Part shown: positions 41,770 to 51,386 of the stretch, piece after piece | Layout: the number at the start of each line of letters is the position of its first letter | How positions within the stretch are numbered: position 1 is the stretch's first letter | NCBI GenBank assembly: GCA_900554645.1 | Contig: USIE01000006.1 | Location: 1 to 55,222, forward strand | Source: an uncultured Collinsella sp. | GTDB taxonomy: Bacteria > Actinomycetota > Coriobacteriia > Coriobacteriales > Coriobacteriaceae | DNA length: 55,222 bases | Direction: 5' to 3' | Position numbers and translations under genes: made by a program | Notes under the pieces: generated by a model | Database searches by the model: none | What the model was told of the DNA's origin: nothing | What the model saw: the letters and a program-made list of their open reading frames with translations, nothing else

Positions 41770-42567
41770 GTGGCGCTGGTATTTGACGTTCAGCAGGCGA
41801 ACGGTAAGCCCGACGACAACCGTCGTCCCGGCACCGCGTGCCCCTTTTGCGATACCGAGGAACTCGCCAATATCATCCGGCGCGACGGTGGCTGCATCTG
41901 GCTCGAGAATAAGTTTAAGACCTTGCGGGCCACTCGCCAGACCGTATTGATTGAGTCGTCCGACCACGACGCCGACCTGGTGACCTATGCGCCGGACGAG
42001 CTGCATCATGTTATGCGGTTTGCCCTGGATTGCTGGCAGCGGATGATTGACTCCCGACAGTATCGCAGCGTTCTCATGTACAAGAACAAGGGCCCACTTT
42101 CGGGCGGCAGTCTGGTCCATCCGCACATGCAGATTGTGGGTTTGGAGCAGGAAGACGGCTATGCTTCGCTGGCTTCCGCCAATTTCGAAGGCATCAATGT
42201 CTGGCAACAGGGGAGAATCTCGGTCAATATCTCAGCCGAACCGATCATGGGGTTCTTTGAGATCAACGTTTCAGCCCCGCAGGGAATCGCCGCCAGCGAT
42301 GACGCACGAGACCAAGCCGAGGCGGATCTCTTTGCCGATGCGATCCAGGTAGCTCTGCGCTATATCCTAAACGAGCACCACGGTGGTCGCGCAGAGTCGT
42401 ACAACTTGTTCTTCTATCACCTGGGCGGTCGGACCATTGCCAAGGCGCTGCCGCGTTGGGTGGTTTCGCCCTACTTTGTCGGCTATCGTTTGGCCCAAGT
42501 CAATGCCGAGACGACGCTCGATATCGATGCTGAGCGTCTGCGTGCGCATCTGGAAACGCTCGTATAG
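41770..42567 (+). CDS. DUF4931 / GalT-HIT-like protein
   Basis: A 265-residue protein of the HIT/galactose-1-phosphate uridylyltransferase superfamily. CPFC (24-27) is a likely zinc site and HPHMQ (117-121) carries the HxH core of the nucleotidyl-transfer active site. YKNKGPLSGGSLVHPH is typical of DUF4931. The substrate is unknown; a nucleotidyltransferase or hydrolase activity is expected. GTG at 41770 lies 3 bases after cutC, so a link to CutC function is possible. Confidence 0.8.
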   Translation: MALVFDVQQANGKPDDNRRPGTACPFCDTEELANIIRRDGGCIWLENKFKTLRATRQTVLIESSDHDADLVTYAPDELHHVMRFALDCWQRMIDSRQYRSVLMYKNKGPLSGGSLVHPHMQIVGLEQEDGYASLASANFEGINVWQQGRISVNISAEPIMGFFEINVSAPQGIAASDDARDQAEADLFADAIQVALRYILNEHHGGRAESYNLFFYHLGGRTIAKALPRWVVSPYFVGYRLAQVNAETTLDIDAERLRAHLETLV

Positions 42568-42597
42568 CAAGACTAGCACCCGCGTAATGCGGACAGC

Positions 42598-43596
42598 CTA
42601 GCGTGCCAACGCGTCGCGGCCGGCTTCGACCCGCTTGCGCTGTTTGGTGCGCTCCTCGCCGGTTAGGCACTCAAAGAGATGCCCGATAATCGAGGCCAGC
42701 ACCTGCTGAAACAGCGTGCCGCACATGACGGGGAACACGACCTCGCCTGGAAAGTACTGCGTGGCGATGACGGCACCCGAAGAGATGTTGCGCATGCCGC
42801 AGGTAAAGCACATGGTAGTCGTCTCGCTATATGGCAGATGCAGCGCACGTGCGACCAGAAAACCGACGACAAAGCCGCTGATGGCGAAGACCAAAATAAA
42901 GAGGGCGACTTCCAGGCGCACCGCGTTTATGTGTAGCACGTACTCGCTCATAGCGGTGGAGTTGGACGCGATGACGCCCATCATCATGAACTTGCAGGCG
43001 GGCGAGAGCGCGGGAGAGAGTTTCTCGTGGCCCCAGCCGCGCGTGAGTTCATTGATGGCAATACCGAGCACAGCGGGGATGGCGATCATAAAGGCCATGT
43101 TCTGCATCATGCTCGGCACGTCGATCGAGACGGTGGCGCCCAGCAGGAGCTTGAGCGTAAGCGGAATCGTCACAGGTGAGATGACCGAGGACGTCAGGAT
43201 GATGGTGAGCGCGAGCGGGCCGTTGCCGCCGAACATGCTGATCCACATAAAAGCGGTGACGGCCACGGGCACGCTGTATTCGAGCACAATGCCGCAGACA
43301 AGGTTGGGGTTGGAGCCAAAGAAGAGTGACCCCATGGCATACGCCGCGATGGGAATAAGCACCGCCGAGACGAGCAGCGCCAAGACTAGGTGCAACGGAC
43401 GGCGGAACACCTCGGTTACCTGGTGAAAGGTGTTGCTGAGCGCGCCTTGGAATGTCATAAAGGCAAACAGGGCGGGAACGATGGGCTTGAGCACGCCAAT
43501 CTGTTGGGGAAAGAGCACGCCGAGCGCCACGCAAATCGGAACGATGACCTGCATGTGCCCCGCGAGAAACTTGCCCAGTCCAACCCATTGCTTCAT
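42598..43596 (-). CDS. Bile acid:sodium symporter (BASS) family transporter
   Basis: A 332-residue protein with about nine to ten hydrophobic segments. VPALFAFMTFQGALSNTF, EYSVPVAVTAFMW and FTCGMRNISSGAVIAT match BASS family cores. Bacterial members move pantothenate, 2-keto acids or other organic anions with Na+, and bile-acid transport cannot be claimed. ATG at 43596 follows AAGGGAGTC. It is convergent with the DUF4931 gene and divergent from recJ. Confidence 0.85.
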   Translation of the reverse strand: MKQWVGLGKFLAGHMQVIVPICVALGVLFPQQIGVLKPIVPALFAFMTFQGALSNTFHQVTEVFRRPLHLVLALLVSAVLIPIAAYAMGSLFFGSNPNLVCGIVLEYSVPVAVTAFMWISMFGGNGPLALTIILTSSVISPVTIPLTLKLLLGATVSIDVPSMMQNMAFMIAIPAVLGIAINELTRGWGHEKLSPALSPACKFMMMGVIASNSTAMSEYVLHINAVRLEVALFILVFAISGFVVGFLVARALHLPYSETTTMCFTCGMRNISSGAVIATQYFPGEVVFPVMCGTLFQQVLASIIGHLFECLTGEERTKQRKRVEAGRDALAR

Positions 43597-43731
43597 ATGC
43601 TCTTGTGACTCCCTTTGTTCGTGAATTCGTTTTGAATGGATATGCTAGACGCTCGCATGCGTCCGTGCGTCAGAAACGCTCGAATATTTCGAGGCTATTA
43701 CCGCCCTCGTTTATCGAAACCGCGGCGTGCT

Positions 43732-43763
43732 GGACGTTGTACGTCCGTGCCGCACGGTATAAT
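43732..43763 (+). promoter_or_regulatory. Candidate recJ promoter with overlapping palindrome
   Basis: TATAAT at 43758-43763 is a perfect -10. TTGTAC at 43737-43742 is a possible -35, but the gap is only 15 bases. GGACGT TGT ACGTCC (43732-43746) is a perfect palindrome lying over that -35, a possible repressor site. The transcript would start about 100 bases before the recJ ATG. Confidence 0.5.
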
Positions 43764-43871
43764 TAATCCGTTCAACAGATCTGCCTGCCGAAGCGGGCAT
43801 ACACAGAGGACTCATCGCTATGAACCGTGAGAGGTATCGCGGCGACCTGCCCCTATCGGGGGTGGGCGCCT

Positions 43872-46800
43872 ATGTCATCGCTTAAGACGACGCATCGCTG
43901 GGCGGTCGCTCGGCAAAACCCCGAGCTCGAAAAGGAGCTTTCGGCTGGTCTGGGCATACCCGGGCTGGTGGCGCGCATTATGGTTGCGCACGGCATTGCA
44001 TCCATCGAGGAAGGCCAGCTGTTTTTGACGCCTTCGCTCGATCGCGACTGGGCCGACCCACTCATTATTCCGGGCATGGCGGTCGTTGCCGACCGCGTCG
44101 AGCGCGCTATTCGCAACCACGAGCACATCGCGGTCTTTGGCGATTTTGACGTTGACGGCATTACGTCGACTTGTCTGTTGACCGAGGCGCTACGTTCGTT
44201 TGGCGCCAACGTCACGCCGTTTATTCCGCATCGCTTTGACGAGGGCTACGGCCTGTCGCGTGCGGCGCTCGACCGCGTCAACGAGCTCGCCCAACCCAAC
44301 CTGATCGTGACCGTCGATAACGGCATTGCCGCCAAGGAGGAGGTCTCCTATCTGGAGAGCCTGGGGATCGATTTGGTGGTCACGGACCATCACGAGCCGT
44401 CCGACCAGGTGCCGCAGGGCGTGCCCCTGACCGACCCCAAGCTCGAGGACGAGGGTCCCTCGCGCGAGCTTGCCGGTGCCGGCGTGGCGCTCAAGCTGGT
44501 GCAGGTCCTGGGCGAGCGTTTGGGCAAGCCGTCGTATTGGCGTTCGCTGATCGAGGTCGCGGCGCTGGGCACCGTGTCCGACATGATGCCGCTCACGCCC
44601 GAGAATCGCGCACTGGTCGCCGAGGGCATCCAGCAGATGCGCGTGACGGCCCGTCCCGGCTATATCGCGCTTGCCGCACTTGCCAAGGCCGACCTTTCTA
44701 CCATTACGGCCGACGGCCTGTCGTTTTCGCTCATCCCTCGTCTGAATGCTGCCGGCCGCATGGCTGATCCCAAGCTGGCGCTCGACCTGCTGCTTGCCCG
44801 CGATCCTATCGAGGCAAGTGCACTGGCAGCCGAGCTCGAGGAAATCAACCGTCAGCGCCGTGAGATCGAGGCGGAGCTCACACGCGACGCCATGGCAAAG
44901 GTCGAGGAGACCTATGACGGCGGCCGCGCAATCGTCGTGGGTGGCGAGGGCTGGCACGAGGGTGTCAAGGGCATCGTGGCAAGCCGTCTGACCAACCGCT
45001 ATCACGTGCCGGCGCTGCTGTTCTCGATCGAGGACGGTATCGCGCGCGGTTCGGGTCGCTCGGTGGGTAAGGTCAACCTGTTCGACGCCGTCGAGCGCTG
45101 CTCTGACCTGCTGATTCGTCGCGGTGGGCATGCGGGCGCCGTGGGCGTGACCATCGAGGCGTCCAAGCTCGATGAGTTCCGCCGCCGCCTTTCCGCCGTG
45201 CTGTCCGAGCTTCCCGCCGAGGACTTTGAGGACACCGACGAGGTCGCCGCTACCGTCGACCTTTCCGAGCTGAATATCGAGACCATCGAGCAGATTTCCC
45301 GCCTTGAGCCGTTTGGCCAGGGCAACAAGGTGCCGCTGCTGGCCGCCGAGGGCGTGACGATGTGCGATCGTGCCGTGGTGGGCAAGACCGGCGAGCACAT
45401 GCGCTTTGTGGCGACGGATGGCGCCGCGAGCGTGCCGGCTATCATGTTCCGCGTGCCGCAAATCGATAAGCTCGTCAATTGCGATAGCGCGGTCGACTTG
45501 GTGTTCGAGGCCGTGGCCGAGCATTGGCAGGGCCGAGTAAAACCCAAACTCATGATCAAGGATGTTCTGGTCCGCGATACCGCGGTGCCCAACGTTGACG
45601 ACCCGGCATGCGAGCTCCGCCGTGGCGTACAGCCGGCGGATTCTGGCCTGCGCCTGGAGTCTCGCAAGCGCCAGACGCTCGCCCAGCTTTCCTATAGCGA
45701 ACTCACGCGTTCGCTTATCCACAGCTTTATCGGCTCGAACCAGCCGCATCGCGCGCAGGTAGAGGCACTCGATGCCCTGGCCGATCACCAGAGTGTTCTG
45801 GCCGTTATGGGAACGGGGCGCGGCAAGTCCCTCATCTTCCATGTGCATGCCGCACGCGAGGCGGTTCTTCGCGGGCGTGCGAGCATCTTTGTCTATCCGC
45901 TGCGCGCGCTTGTGGCCGACCAGGCCTATCACCTCTCGTCGACGATGGCCGCGCTTGGCATTGGCGTCGGCGTGCTGACCGGTGAGACCGTGGAGGCGGC
46001 GCGCGATGACGTGTTTGCCGGCTTGGCTTCGGGCCGCACCGGCATCGTGCTTACGACGCCCGAGTTCCTGTCCATTCACCGCGACCGCTTTGCGCGTTCG
46101 GGTCGCATCGGATTCGTCGTTATCGATGAGGCACACCATGCCGGTCTTGCCAAGGGCGGCGACCGCAGCGCCTATCTCGACATGCCCGATATCCTTAAAG
46201 CCCTGGGCGACCCGGTCGTTATGGCGGCGACGGCCACCGCGACGGCTCCGGTCGTGGCCGAGCTTGCCCGCGTGCTGCCGATCACTCGCACGGTGGTCGA
46301 CGAGACCGTGCGCGAAAACCTGCAGCTCGAGGACGATCGCGATCTTGCGTGCCGCGAGAACCGCCTGGTGTCCATTGTGGCGACGGGGGAGAAGACCGTC
46401 ATCTACGTTAACTCGCGCGACCAGTCCGTGGCGCTTGCCAAGACGCTGCGCAAACGCGTGCCCGATTGCGCGACCCGCATCGCGTTCTATAACGCGGGGC
46501 TCGCACGCTCCGATCGTCGCCGTGTGGAGGAGGCGTTCCGAGACGGAAGCCTTAGCTGCATCGTTTCGACCTCTGCCTTTGGCGAGGGCGTGAACCTGCC
46601 CGATATCCGCCATGTCGTGCTCTACCACATGCCGTTTGGCGCCATCGAGTTCAACCAGATGAGTGGTCGTGCCGGCCGCGACGGCCAGCCCGCCGTGATC
46701 CACCTGCTCTATTCGTCGCGCGACGCCCGCATTAACGAGCGCCTGCTCGACTGCTACGCGCCCGAGCGCGATGAGCTCGTCACGCTCTATCGCGCGCTGC

Positions 46801-47159
46801 AGACTATGTGGCGCTCCAATCGCGGCAAGACCGGAGACGACTCGTTTAGCGCGAGCGATATCGACATCGCGCAGATGTGCCTTGCCATCGATGCCCGCAC
46901 GCCGGTTGACGAGCGCTCGGTGGAAAGCGGCCTGGGAATCTTCGAAGAGCTTGGTTTCTGTCGCGTTTCGGGGTTTGACGACACACGCCGCATTGCGATG
47001 GCCGAAAACCCCGGCCGCGTGCAATTGAGCAGGTCAATCCGCTATTTGGAGGGCTTGCGCTCGCGCATGGAGTTCTCGGCTTTCCGGAGCTGGGCGCTCG
47101 ATTCGTGCGCTTCTGATATGCTAGCCAAAGTTAACCGCCCGATCGTACCGCGGGCCTAG
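43872..47159 (+). CDS. recJ: RecJ single-strand exonuclease fused to a RecQ-like helicase
   Basis: A 1095-residue fusion. Residues 1-~570 are RecJ: GDFDVDG (90-96), VTVDNGIA, the DHH motif at about 172-174 in VTDHHEP, GAGVALKL, and GGHAGAVGV in the DHHA1 domain, then an OB-like region. Residues ~600-1095 are a superfamily II helicase: GTGRGKS (about 647-653), DEAH at about 751-754, AATATATAP, QMSGRAGRDGQP (motif VI). RQC and HRDC domains of full RecQ are not seen. RecJ alone is about 550-600 residues. The fusion couples 5'-3' ssDNA degradation to unwinding, as RecJ and RecQ cooperate in recombination repair. ATG at 43872 follows GGGGGTGGG; ATG/GTG codons upstream are less likely. Confidence 0.9.
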   Translation: MSSLKTTHRWAVARQNPELEKELSAGLGIPGLVARIMVAHGIASIEEGQLFLTPSLDRDWADPLIIPGMAVVADRVERAIRNHEHIAVFGDFDVDGITSTCLLTEALRSFGANVTPFIPHRFDEGYGLSRAALDRVNELAQPNLIVTVDNGIAAKEEVSYLESLGIDLVVTDHHEPSDQVPQGVPLTDPKLEDEGPSRELAGAGVALKLVQVLGERLGKPSYWRSLIEVAALGTVSDMMPLTPENRALVAEGIQQMRVTARPGYIALAALAKADLSTITADGLSFSLIPRLNAAGRMADPKLALDLLLARDPIEASALAAELEEINRQRREIEAELTRDAMAKVEETYDGGRAIVVGGEGWHEGVKGIVASRLTNRYHVPALLFSIEDGIARGSGRSVGKVNLFDAVERCSDLLIRRGGHAGAVGVTIEASKLDEFRRRLSAVLSELPAEDFEDTDEVAATVDLSELNIETIEQISRLEPFGQGNKVPLLAAEGVTMCDRAVVGKTGEHMRFVATDGAASVPAIMFRVPQIDKLVNCDSAVDLVFEAVAEHWQGRVKPKLMIKDVLVRDTAVPNVDDPACELRRGVQPADSGLRLESRKRQTLAQLSYSELTRSLIHSFIGSNQPHRAQVEALDALADHQSVLAVMGTGRGKSLIFHVHAAREAVLRGRASIFVYPLRALVADQAYHLSSTMAALGIGVGVLTGETVEAARDDVFAGLASGRTGIVLTTPEFLSIHRDRFARSGRIGFVVIDEAHHAGLAKGGDRSAYLDMPDILKALGDPVVMAATATATAPVVAELARVLPITRTVVDETVRENLQLEDDRDLACRENRLVSIVATGEKTVIYVNSRDQSVALAKTLRKRVPDCATRIAFYNAGLARSDRRRVEEAFRDGSLSCIVSTSAFGEGVNLPDIRHVVLYHMPFGAIEFNQMSGRAGRDGQPAVIHLLYSSRDARINERLLDCYAPERDELVTLYRALQTMWRSNRGKTGDDSFSASDIDIAQMCLAIDARTPVDERSVESGLGIFEELGFCRVSGFDDTRRIAMAENPGRVQLSRSIRYLEGLRSRMEFSAFRSWALDSCASDMLAKVNRPIVPRA

Positions 47160-47174
47160 GGGAAGGGGACCTCG

Positions 47175-49535
47175 ATGGATGCCGCAGCCCGTACCGCCCA
47201 TGATTCCACCCTCCAGCCGTTCTCGGAGATGGAGCACTATAAGCATGCCGATGAGCTGCCGCCCGAGATTATGGCGGACAGCTACGACAAGCTGGAGCGC
47301 CTGTGCCTCAAATATATGAATGAGGACGACTTCTCTAAGGTGGAGCAGGCCTACTGCTTTGCCGCCGAGAAGCATTGCAACCAAAAGCGCCGCTCGGGCG
47401 AGATGTACATCAACCATCCCGTCGAGGTGGCCATCATCCTGGCCGACCTCAAGATGGACTGCGACGTGGTGTGTGCCGCGCTACTGCACGATACCGTCGA
47501 GGACACCGAGACCTCACTTGCCGATGTCTCCAGCCTGTTTGGCGATACGGTGGCCGAGCTTGTCGACGGCGTGACCAAGCTCACCAACATCGAAGTCGAC
47601 AACATGGACGAGAAGCAGGCGCTCACGCTGCGCAAGATGTTCCTTGCCATGTCTAAGGACATCCGCGTCATCATCGTCAAGCTCGCCGATCGCCTGCATA
47701 ACATGCGCACGCTTGCCGCCCTGCGCGAGGACCGCCGCCTGTTTAAGGCGCGCGAGACCATGGACGTGTACGCGCCTCTGGCTGACCGCCTAGGCATGAG
47801 CTCAATCAAGTGGGAGCTCGAGGACCTGTCCTTCTTCTACTTGGAGCCCGATGCCTACCAGCGCATCGCGCGCATGGTAGCCGAATCGCGCGAGGTTCGC
47901 GAGCGTTATCTTGCCGAGACCATCAAGACACTCACCGATGAGCTCAATCGCATTGGTCTTGAGGACTTTCAGATCAACGGTCGTTCCAAGCACTATTGGT
48001 CCATCTATCAAAAGATGAAGCGCAAGGGCAAGGAGTTCTCCGAGATTTACGACCTGGTGGCGCTGCGCGTCATCACGCATTCGGTGCGCGATTGCTATTC
48101 CACGCTTGGCGCCGTGCATACCTTGTGGCATCCCATGCCCGGTCGCTTTAAAGACTATATCGCCATGCCCAAGGTCAATAACTACCAGTCGCTTCATACG
48201 ACGGTTATCGGCCCCACGGCCCGCCCGCTCGAGATTCAGATTCGAACCTACGAGATGCACGAGCAGGCGGAGTACGGCATCGCCGCCCACTGGCTGTACA
48301 AGAAGTCGGGCGGATCGTCTGCCTCCAAGACCAACGATGCGCAGCGTCTGGACGATCAGATTAACTGGCTCAAGCACTCACTCGACTGGGCGGCGTCTGA
48401 CGAAATCACCGATGCCAAGGAATACCTGCACTCGCTGAAGGTCGACTTGTTTGACCAGGAGATTTTTGTCTTTACGCCTAAGGGCGAGGTCATGGCGCTT
48501 CGTGCCGGCTCTACACCGCTCGACTTTGCCTACGCCGTCCATACCGAGGTCGGCAACCACTGCGTCGGTGCCAAGATCAACGGTGCGGTGGCGCCACTTA
48601 CGCACGAGATCAAGACGGGTGACCGTGTCGAGATTCTGACCAACAAGAGCTCTAAGCCGTCGCGCGATTGGCTCAAGATCGTCAAGACACCTTCGGCCAA
48701 GTCAAAGATTCGCCGTTACTTCGCCGCCGCGACCAAAGACGATGACGCTGCCGCCGGCCGCGATATACTGGCTAAGGACCTGCGCAAGCGCGGGTATGGC
48801 ATCTCTACGCCGCGATCCACACGTGCACTTAATGCCGTGGCGGAGCAGTTTAACTACAAGCAGCTCGAGGACCTGTTTGCCGCCGTTGGTGCGGGCAAAG
48901 TTGCCCCACGCGCCGTGGGCAATAAAGTCGAGCAAATCTTGGACCCCAAGCCCGAGGAACAGCTCACCAAGGCCGAGGCTATCGCCGAGGTCGTCAAGCA
49001 GCCTGCCCGCGGCTCCAATCGCAAGCCGCAAAAGCGCGGTAAGAGCGCCAGTAACGGCATTATCGTCAAGGGCGAGAGCAACAGCGGCCTGCTGGTCCGT
49101 CTGGCTCATTGCTGTAACCCCGTGACGGGCGACGACATCGTCGGCTTCATCACGCGCGGCCGAGGCGTCTCGGTGCATCGCGCCAACTGCCCCAACGTCA
49201 AGGGCCTTATGGAACATCCCGAGCGCATGATTGACGTAGAGTGGGACGGCGCTGCCGACACCCTCTTCCAGGTCGAGATCGTGGTCGAGTGCCTGGACCG
49301 CATGGGCCTGCTCAAGGATGTCACCATTGCCATTGGTGATGCGGGTGGCAATATCCTTTCTGCCGCCACGTCGACCAACCGCGAGGGTATTGCAACCCTG
49401 CGCTTTATGGTCGAGATCTCGGATGCGAGCGGCCTGGATCCGCTACTGGCATCGATTAGCAGCGTCGACTCGGTCTATGACGCACGCCGTTTGATGCCTG
49501 GCGAGGGTGGGGCTCAGCTCAAGCGTCGCGTATAG
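47175..49535 (+). CDS. rel: Bifunctional (p)ppGpp synthetase/hydrolase (Rel)
   Basis: A 786-residue long RelA/SpoT homologue. The HD hydrolase domain is intact (HPVEVAIILADL; LLHDTVEDTE, about 103-112). The synthetase domain has RSKHYWSIYQKMKRKG and FSEIYDLVALRVI. Then come TGS (VFTPKGEVMALRAGSTPLDF), the conserved CCNPVTGDDIVGFITRG region and a C-terminal ACT domain. It should make and degrade (p)ppGpp in response to starvation. ATG at 47175 follows GGAAGGGGA. It lies 15 bases after recJ and 86 bases before the MBL gene. Confidence 0.95.
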   Translation: MDAAARTAHDSTLQPFSEMEHYKHADELPPEIMADSYDKLERLCLKYMNEDDFSKVEQAYCFAAEKHCNQKRRSGEMYINHPVEVAIILADLKMDCDVVCAALLHDTVEDTETSLADVSSLFGDTVAELVDGVTKLTNIEVDNMDEKQALTLRKMFLAMSKDIRVIIVKLADRLHNMRTLAALREDRRLFKARETMDVYAPLADRLGMSSIKWELEDLSFFYLEPDAYQRIARMVAESREVRERYLAETIKTLTDELNRIGLEDFQINGRSKHYWSIYQKMKRKGKEFSEIYDLVALRVITHSVRDCYSTLGAVHTLWHPMPGRFKDYIAMPKVNNYQSLHTTVIGPTARPLEIQIRTYEMHEQAEYGIAAHWLYKKSGGSSASKTNDAQRLDDQINWLKHSLDWAASDEITDAKEYLHSLKVDLFDQEIFVFTPKGEVMALRAGSTPLDFAYAVHTEVGNHCVGAKINGAVAPLTHEIKTGDRVEILTNKSSKPSRDWLKIVKTPSAKSKIRRYFAAATKDDDAAAGRDILAKDLRKRGYGISTPRSTRALNAVAEQFNYKQLEDLFAAVGAGKVAPRAVGNKVEQILDPKPEEQLTKAEAIAEVVKQPARGSNRKPQKRGKSASNGIIVKGESNSGLLVRLAHCCNPVTGDDIVGFITRGRGVSVHRANCPNVKGLMEHPERMIDVEWDGAADTLFQVEIVVECLDRMGLLKDVTIAIGDAGGNILSAATSTNREGIATLRFMVEISDASGLDPLLASISSVDSVYDARRLMPGEGGAQLKRRV

Positions 49536-49574
49536 GCGTAGCGAGCGCGCGACAGTAATGATACTGGCTACGTT

Positions 49575-49596
49575 CGAGGCATCGTTTGATGCCTCG
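49575..49596 (+). terminator. Hairpin after rel
   Basis: CGAGGCATC (49575-49583) pairs with GATGCCTCG (49588-49596) over a 4-base loop, with ACG/CGT possibly adding to the stem; followed by ACGTTTA. It may terminate or partly attenuate transcription before the MBL gene. Confidence 0.6.
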
Positions 49597-49621
49597 ACGT
49601 TTATAGAAGGAGTGCGTACGC

Positions 49622-50305
49622 ATGGACGCTGCTGCTTTGGACTTAACCCCTCGGGGTACGGCTTCGATTGAGGCGCTTGTAAACGGCCCCATTCAGACCA
49701 ACAGTTACGCCGTGATTTCGAGTGGCGAATGCTTGATTATCGATCCCGCTTGGGAAGGTGAGAGCCTCGTTGCGCGTATCCGAGCCGAACACCCTGGCGT
49801 GCATGTGCTCGGTTCCGTCTGCACGCACGGTCATGCCGATCATGTTGGCGGTGTAGCCGGAGTTCGGGCCGCCGTTGGCGCTGACGCCCTGTACGAATTG
49901 TGTGTTAAGGATGCAGCTGTGCCGCATGCGAATATCGAGGAGCAGCGAGCGATGTGGGGCATCGAGACGCCCGATCCGGGCGAGCCGACGCGGCTGCTTG
50001 TCGAGGGGGATACCATTGAGCTAGGCGACATTTGCCTGCAGGTTATCGAGGTGCCCGGGCATACGCCGGGCGGCATCGTTCTATTCGCCGCAACAGAGCA
50101 GGGAAATATTGCTTTCGTGGGGGACACGCTCTTTCCCGGCAGCCACGGCCGTACCGACCTTTCTGGCGGAGACGAGGCGGCGATTCTGCGCTCGCTCTCC
50201 AAGCTTGCCCGGCTTCTCCCGCCCGATACCGTTTGCCTAACCGGCCATGGCGATTCGACCACCATGGCACGTGAGCTCATGCAGAACCCTTTCATACAGG
50301 TGTAG
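49622..50305 (+). CDS. MBL-fold metallo-hydrolase, glyoxalase II-like
   Basis: A 227-residue hydrolase. THGHADH (about 68-74) is the metal-binding HxHxDH motif, and GHTPGG, GDTLF and LTGHGDST follow in the usual order. NGPIQTNSYAVISSGE and LIIDPAWEG are typical of the glyoxalase II-like group. The substrate is unassigned, perhaps S-lactoylglutathione-type thioesters or other esters. ATG at 49622 follows AGAAGGAG. Confidence 0.85.
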   Translation: MDAAALDLTPRGTASIEALVNGPIQTNSYAVISSGECLIIDPAWEGESLVARIRAEHPGVHVLGSVCTHGHADHVGGVAGVRAAVGADALYELCVKDAAVPHANIEEQRAMWGIETPDPGEPTRLLVEGDTIELGDICLQVIEVPGHTPGGIVLFAATEQGNIAFVGDTLFPGSHGRTDLSGGDEAAILRSLSKLARLLPPDTVCLTGHGDSTTMARELMQNPFIQV

Positions 50306-50334
50306 CTTTATAGTCAGTTTCTGAGCACGAGAAG

Positions 50335-50460
50335 CGTCCAAACGTCAAGCTATTTTTCTCCAACGGGCCGATTCCGTAGGGCAAACGGTCAAAAAAAGTC
50401 TGTTTGGACGATATTCGTGAACAAACGAACGTTTATGCTCGGGTACACCGTGGTAAAATC
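50335..50460 (+). promoter_or_regulatory. Candidate fba promoter and operator region
   Basis: CGTCCAAAC (50335-50343) and GTTTGGACG (50402-50410) are perfect inverted repeats 58 bases apart. TAAAAT at about 50454-50459, in the context GTGGTAAAAT, is a good -10 candidate, with no strong -35. The repeat pair could bind a glycolytic regulator, but no known operator is recognised. Confidence 0.4.
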
Positions 50461-50499
50461 TCAGGCGTTATCGGAGCAACCTTACAGGAGGTTTCTTTT

Positions 50500-51366
50500 A
50501 TGCTCGTCAACGCAGCAGACATGCTCAAGAAGGCCGAGGCCGGCAAGTACGCTCTCGGTGCCTTCAACACCAACAACCTCGAGTGGACCCTGGCTATTCT
50601 CCAGGCCGCCGAGGAGGCCAAGTCTCCGCTGATCCTTCAGTGCACCGCTGGTGCAGCTAAGTGGATGGGCGGTTTCAAGGTCTGCGCCGACATGGTCAAG
50701 GCTGCCGTCGAGGCCACGGGCGTTACCGTTCCCGTCGCCCTTCACCTCGATCACGGTTCTTACGAGGACTGCTTCAAGTGCATCGAGGCCGGCTTCACGT
50801 CCATCATGTATGACGGCTCTCACGAGGAGACCTTCCAGCTTAACCTCGACCGCACTAAGGAGCTCGTTGAGCTTGCCCACTCCAAGGGTATGTCCATCGA
50901 GGCCGAGGTCGGCGGCATCGGTGGCACCGAGGACGGCGTGACCTCCAACGGTGAGCTCGCTGACCCCGCTGAGTGCAAGCAGATCGCTGACCTGGGCGTC
51001 GACTTCCTCGCCTGCGGCATCGGCAACATCCACGGCGTGTATCCCGCCGACTGGGCTGGCCTTTCCTTCGAGCGTCTGAGCGAGATCAAGGCTCAGACCG
51101 GCGACCTGCCCCTCGTTCTGCACGGTGGTACCGGCATCCCCGAGGATCAGATCAAGAAGGCCATCTCCCTGGGCATCTCCAAGATCAACGTCAACACCGA
51201 CCTGCAGCTCGTCTTTGCTGCAGCCACGCGTGAGTACGTTGAGGCTGGCAAGGATCAGCAGGGCAAGGGCTATGACCCTCGCAAGCTCCTGAAGCCTGGT
51301 CGCGAGGCCATCGTTGCCCGCACCAAGGAGCTCATGGAGGAGTTTGGCTCCGTCAACAAGGCGTAA
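50500..51366 (+). CDS. fba: Class II fructose-bisphosphate aldolase
   Basis: A 288-residue zinc aldolase that splits fructose-1,6-bisphosphate in glycolysis. HLDHG (82-86) carries metal/catalytic residues, HGGTGIPEDQIKKAI is the phosphate-binding loop, and KINVNTDLQ is typical. ATG at 50500 follows CAGGAGG with a 9-base gap; the open frame continues upstream without another site. Codon use is strongly biased, as expected of a highly expressed gene. Confidence 0.95.
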   Translation: MLVNAADMLKKAEAGKYALGAFNTNNLEWTLAILQAAEEAKSPLILQCTAGAAKWMGGFKVCADMVKAAVEATGVTVPVALHLDHGSYEDCFKCIEAGFTSIMYDGSHEETFQLNLDRTKELVELAHSKGMSIEAEVGGIGGTEDGVTSNGELADPAECKQIADLGVDFLACGIGNIHGVYPADWAGLSFERLSEIKAQTGDLPLVLHGGTGIPEDQIKKAISLGISKINVNTDLQLVFAAATREYVEAGKDQQGKGYDPRKLLKPGREAIVARTKELMEEFGSVNKA

Positions 51367-51386
51367 GCGTCGCTAAACTTCCCGCC

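Noticed and set aside
42598..43596. Bile-acid transport by the BASS-family protein
   Set aside because: Family membership does not show substrate; bacterial members carry several organic anions.
44190..47024. Minus-strand open frame of 944 codons opposite recJ
   Set aside because: It is complementary to a clear RecJ-helicase coding sequence and has no family features.
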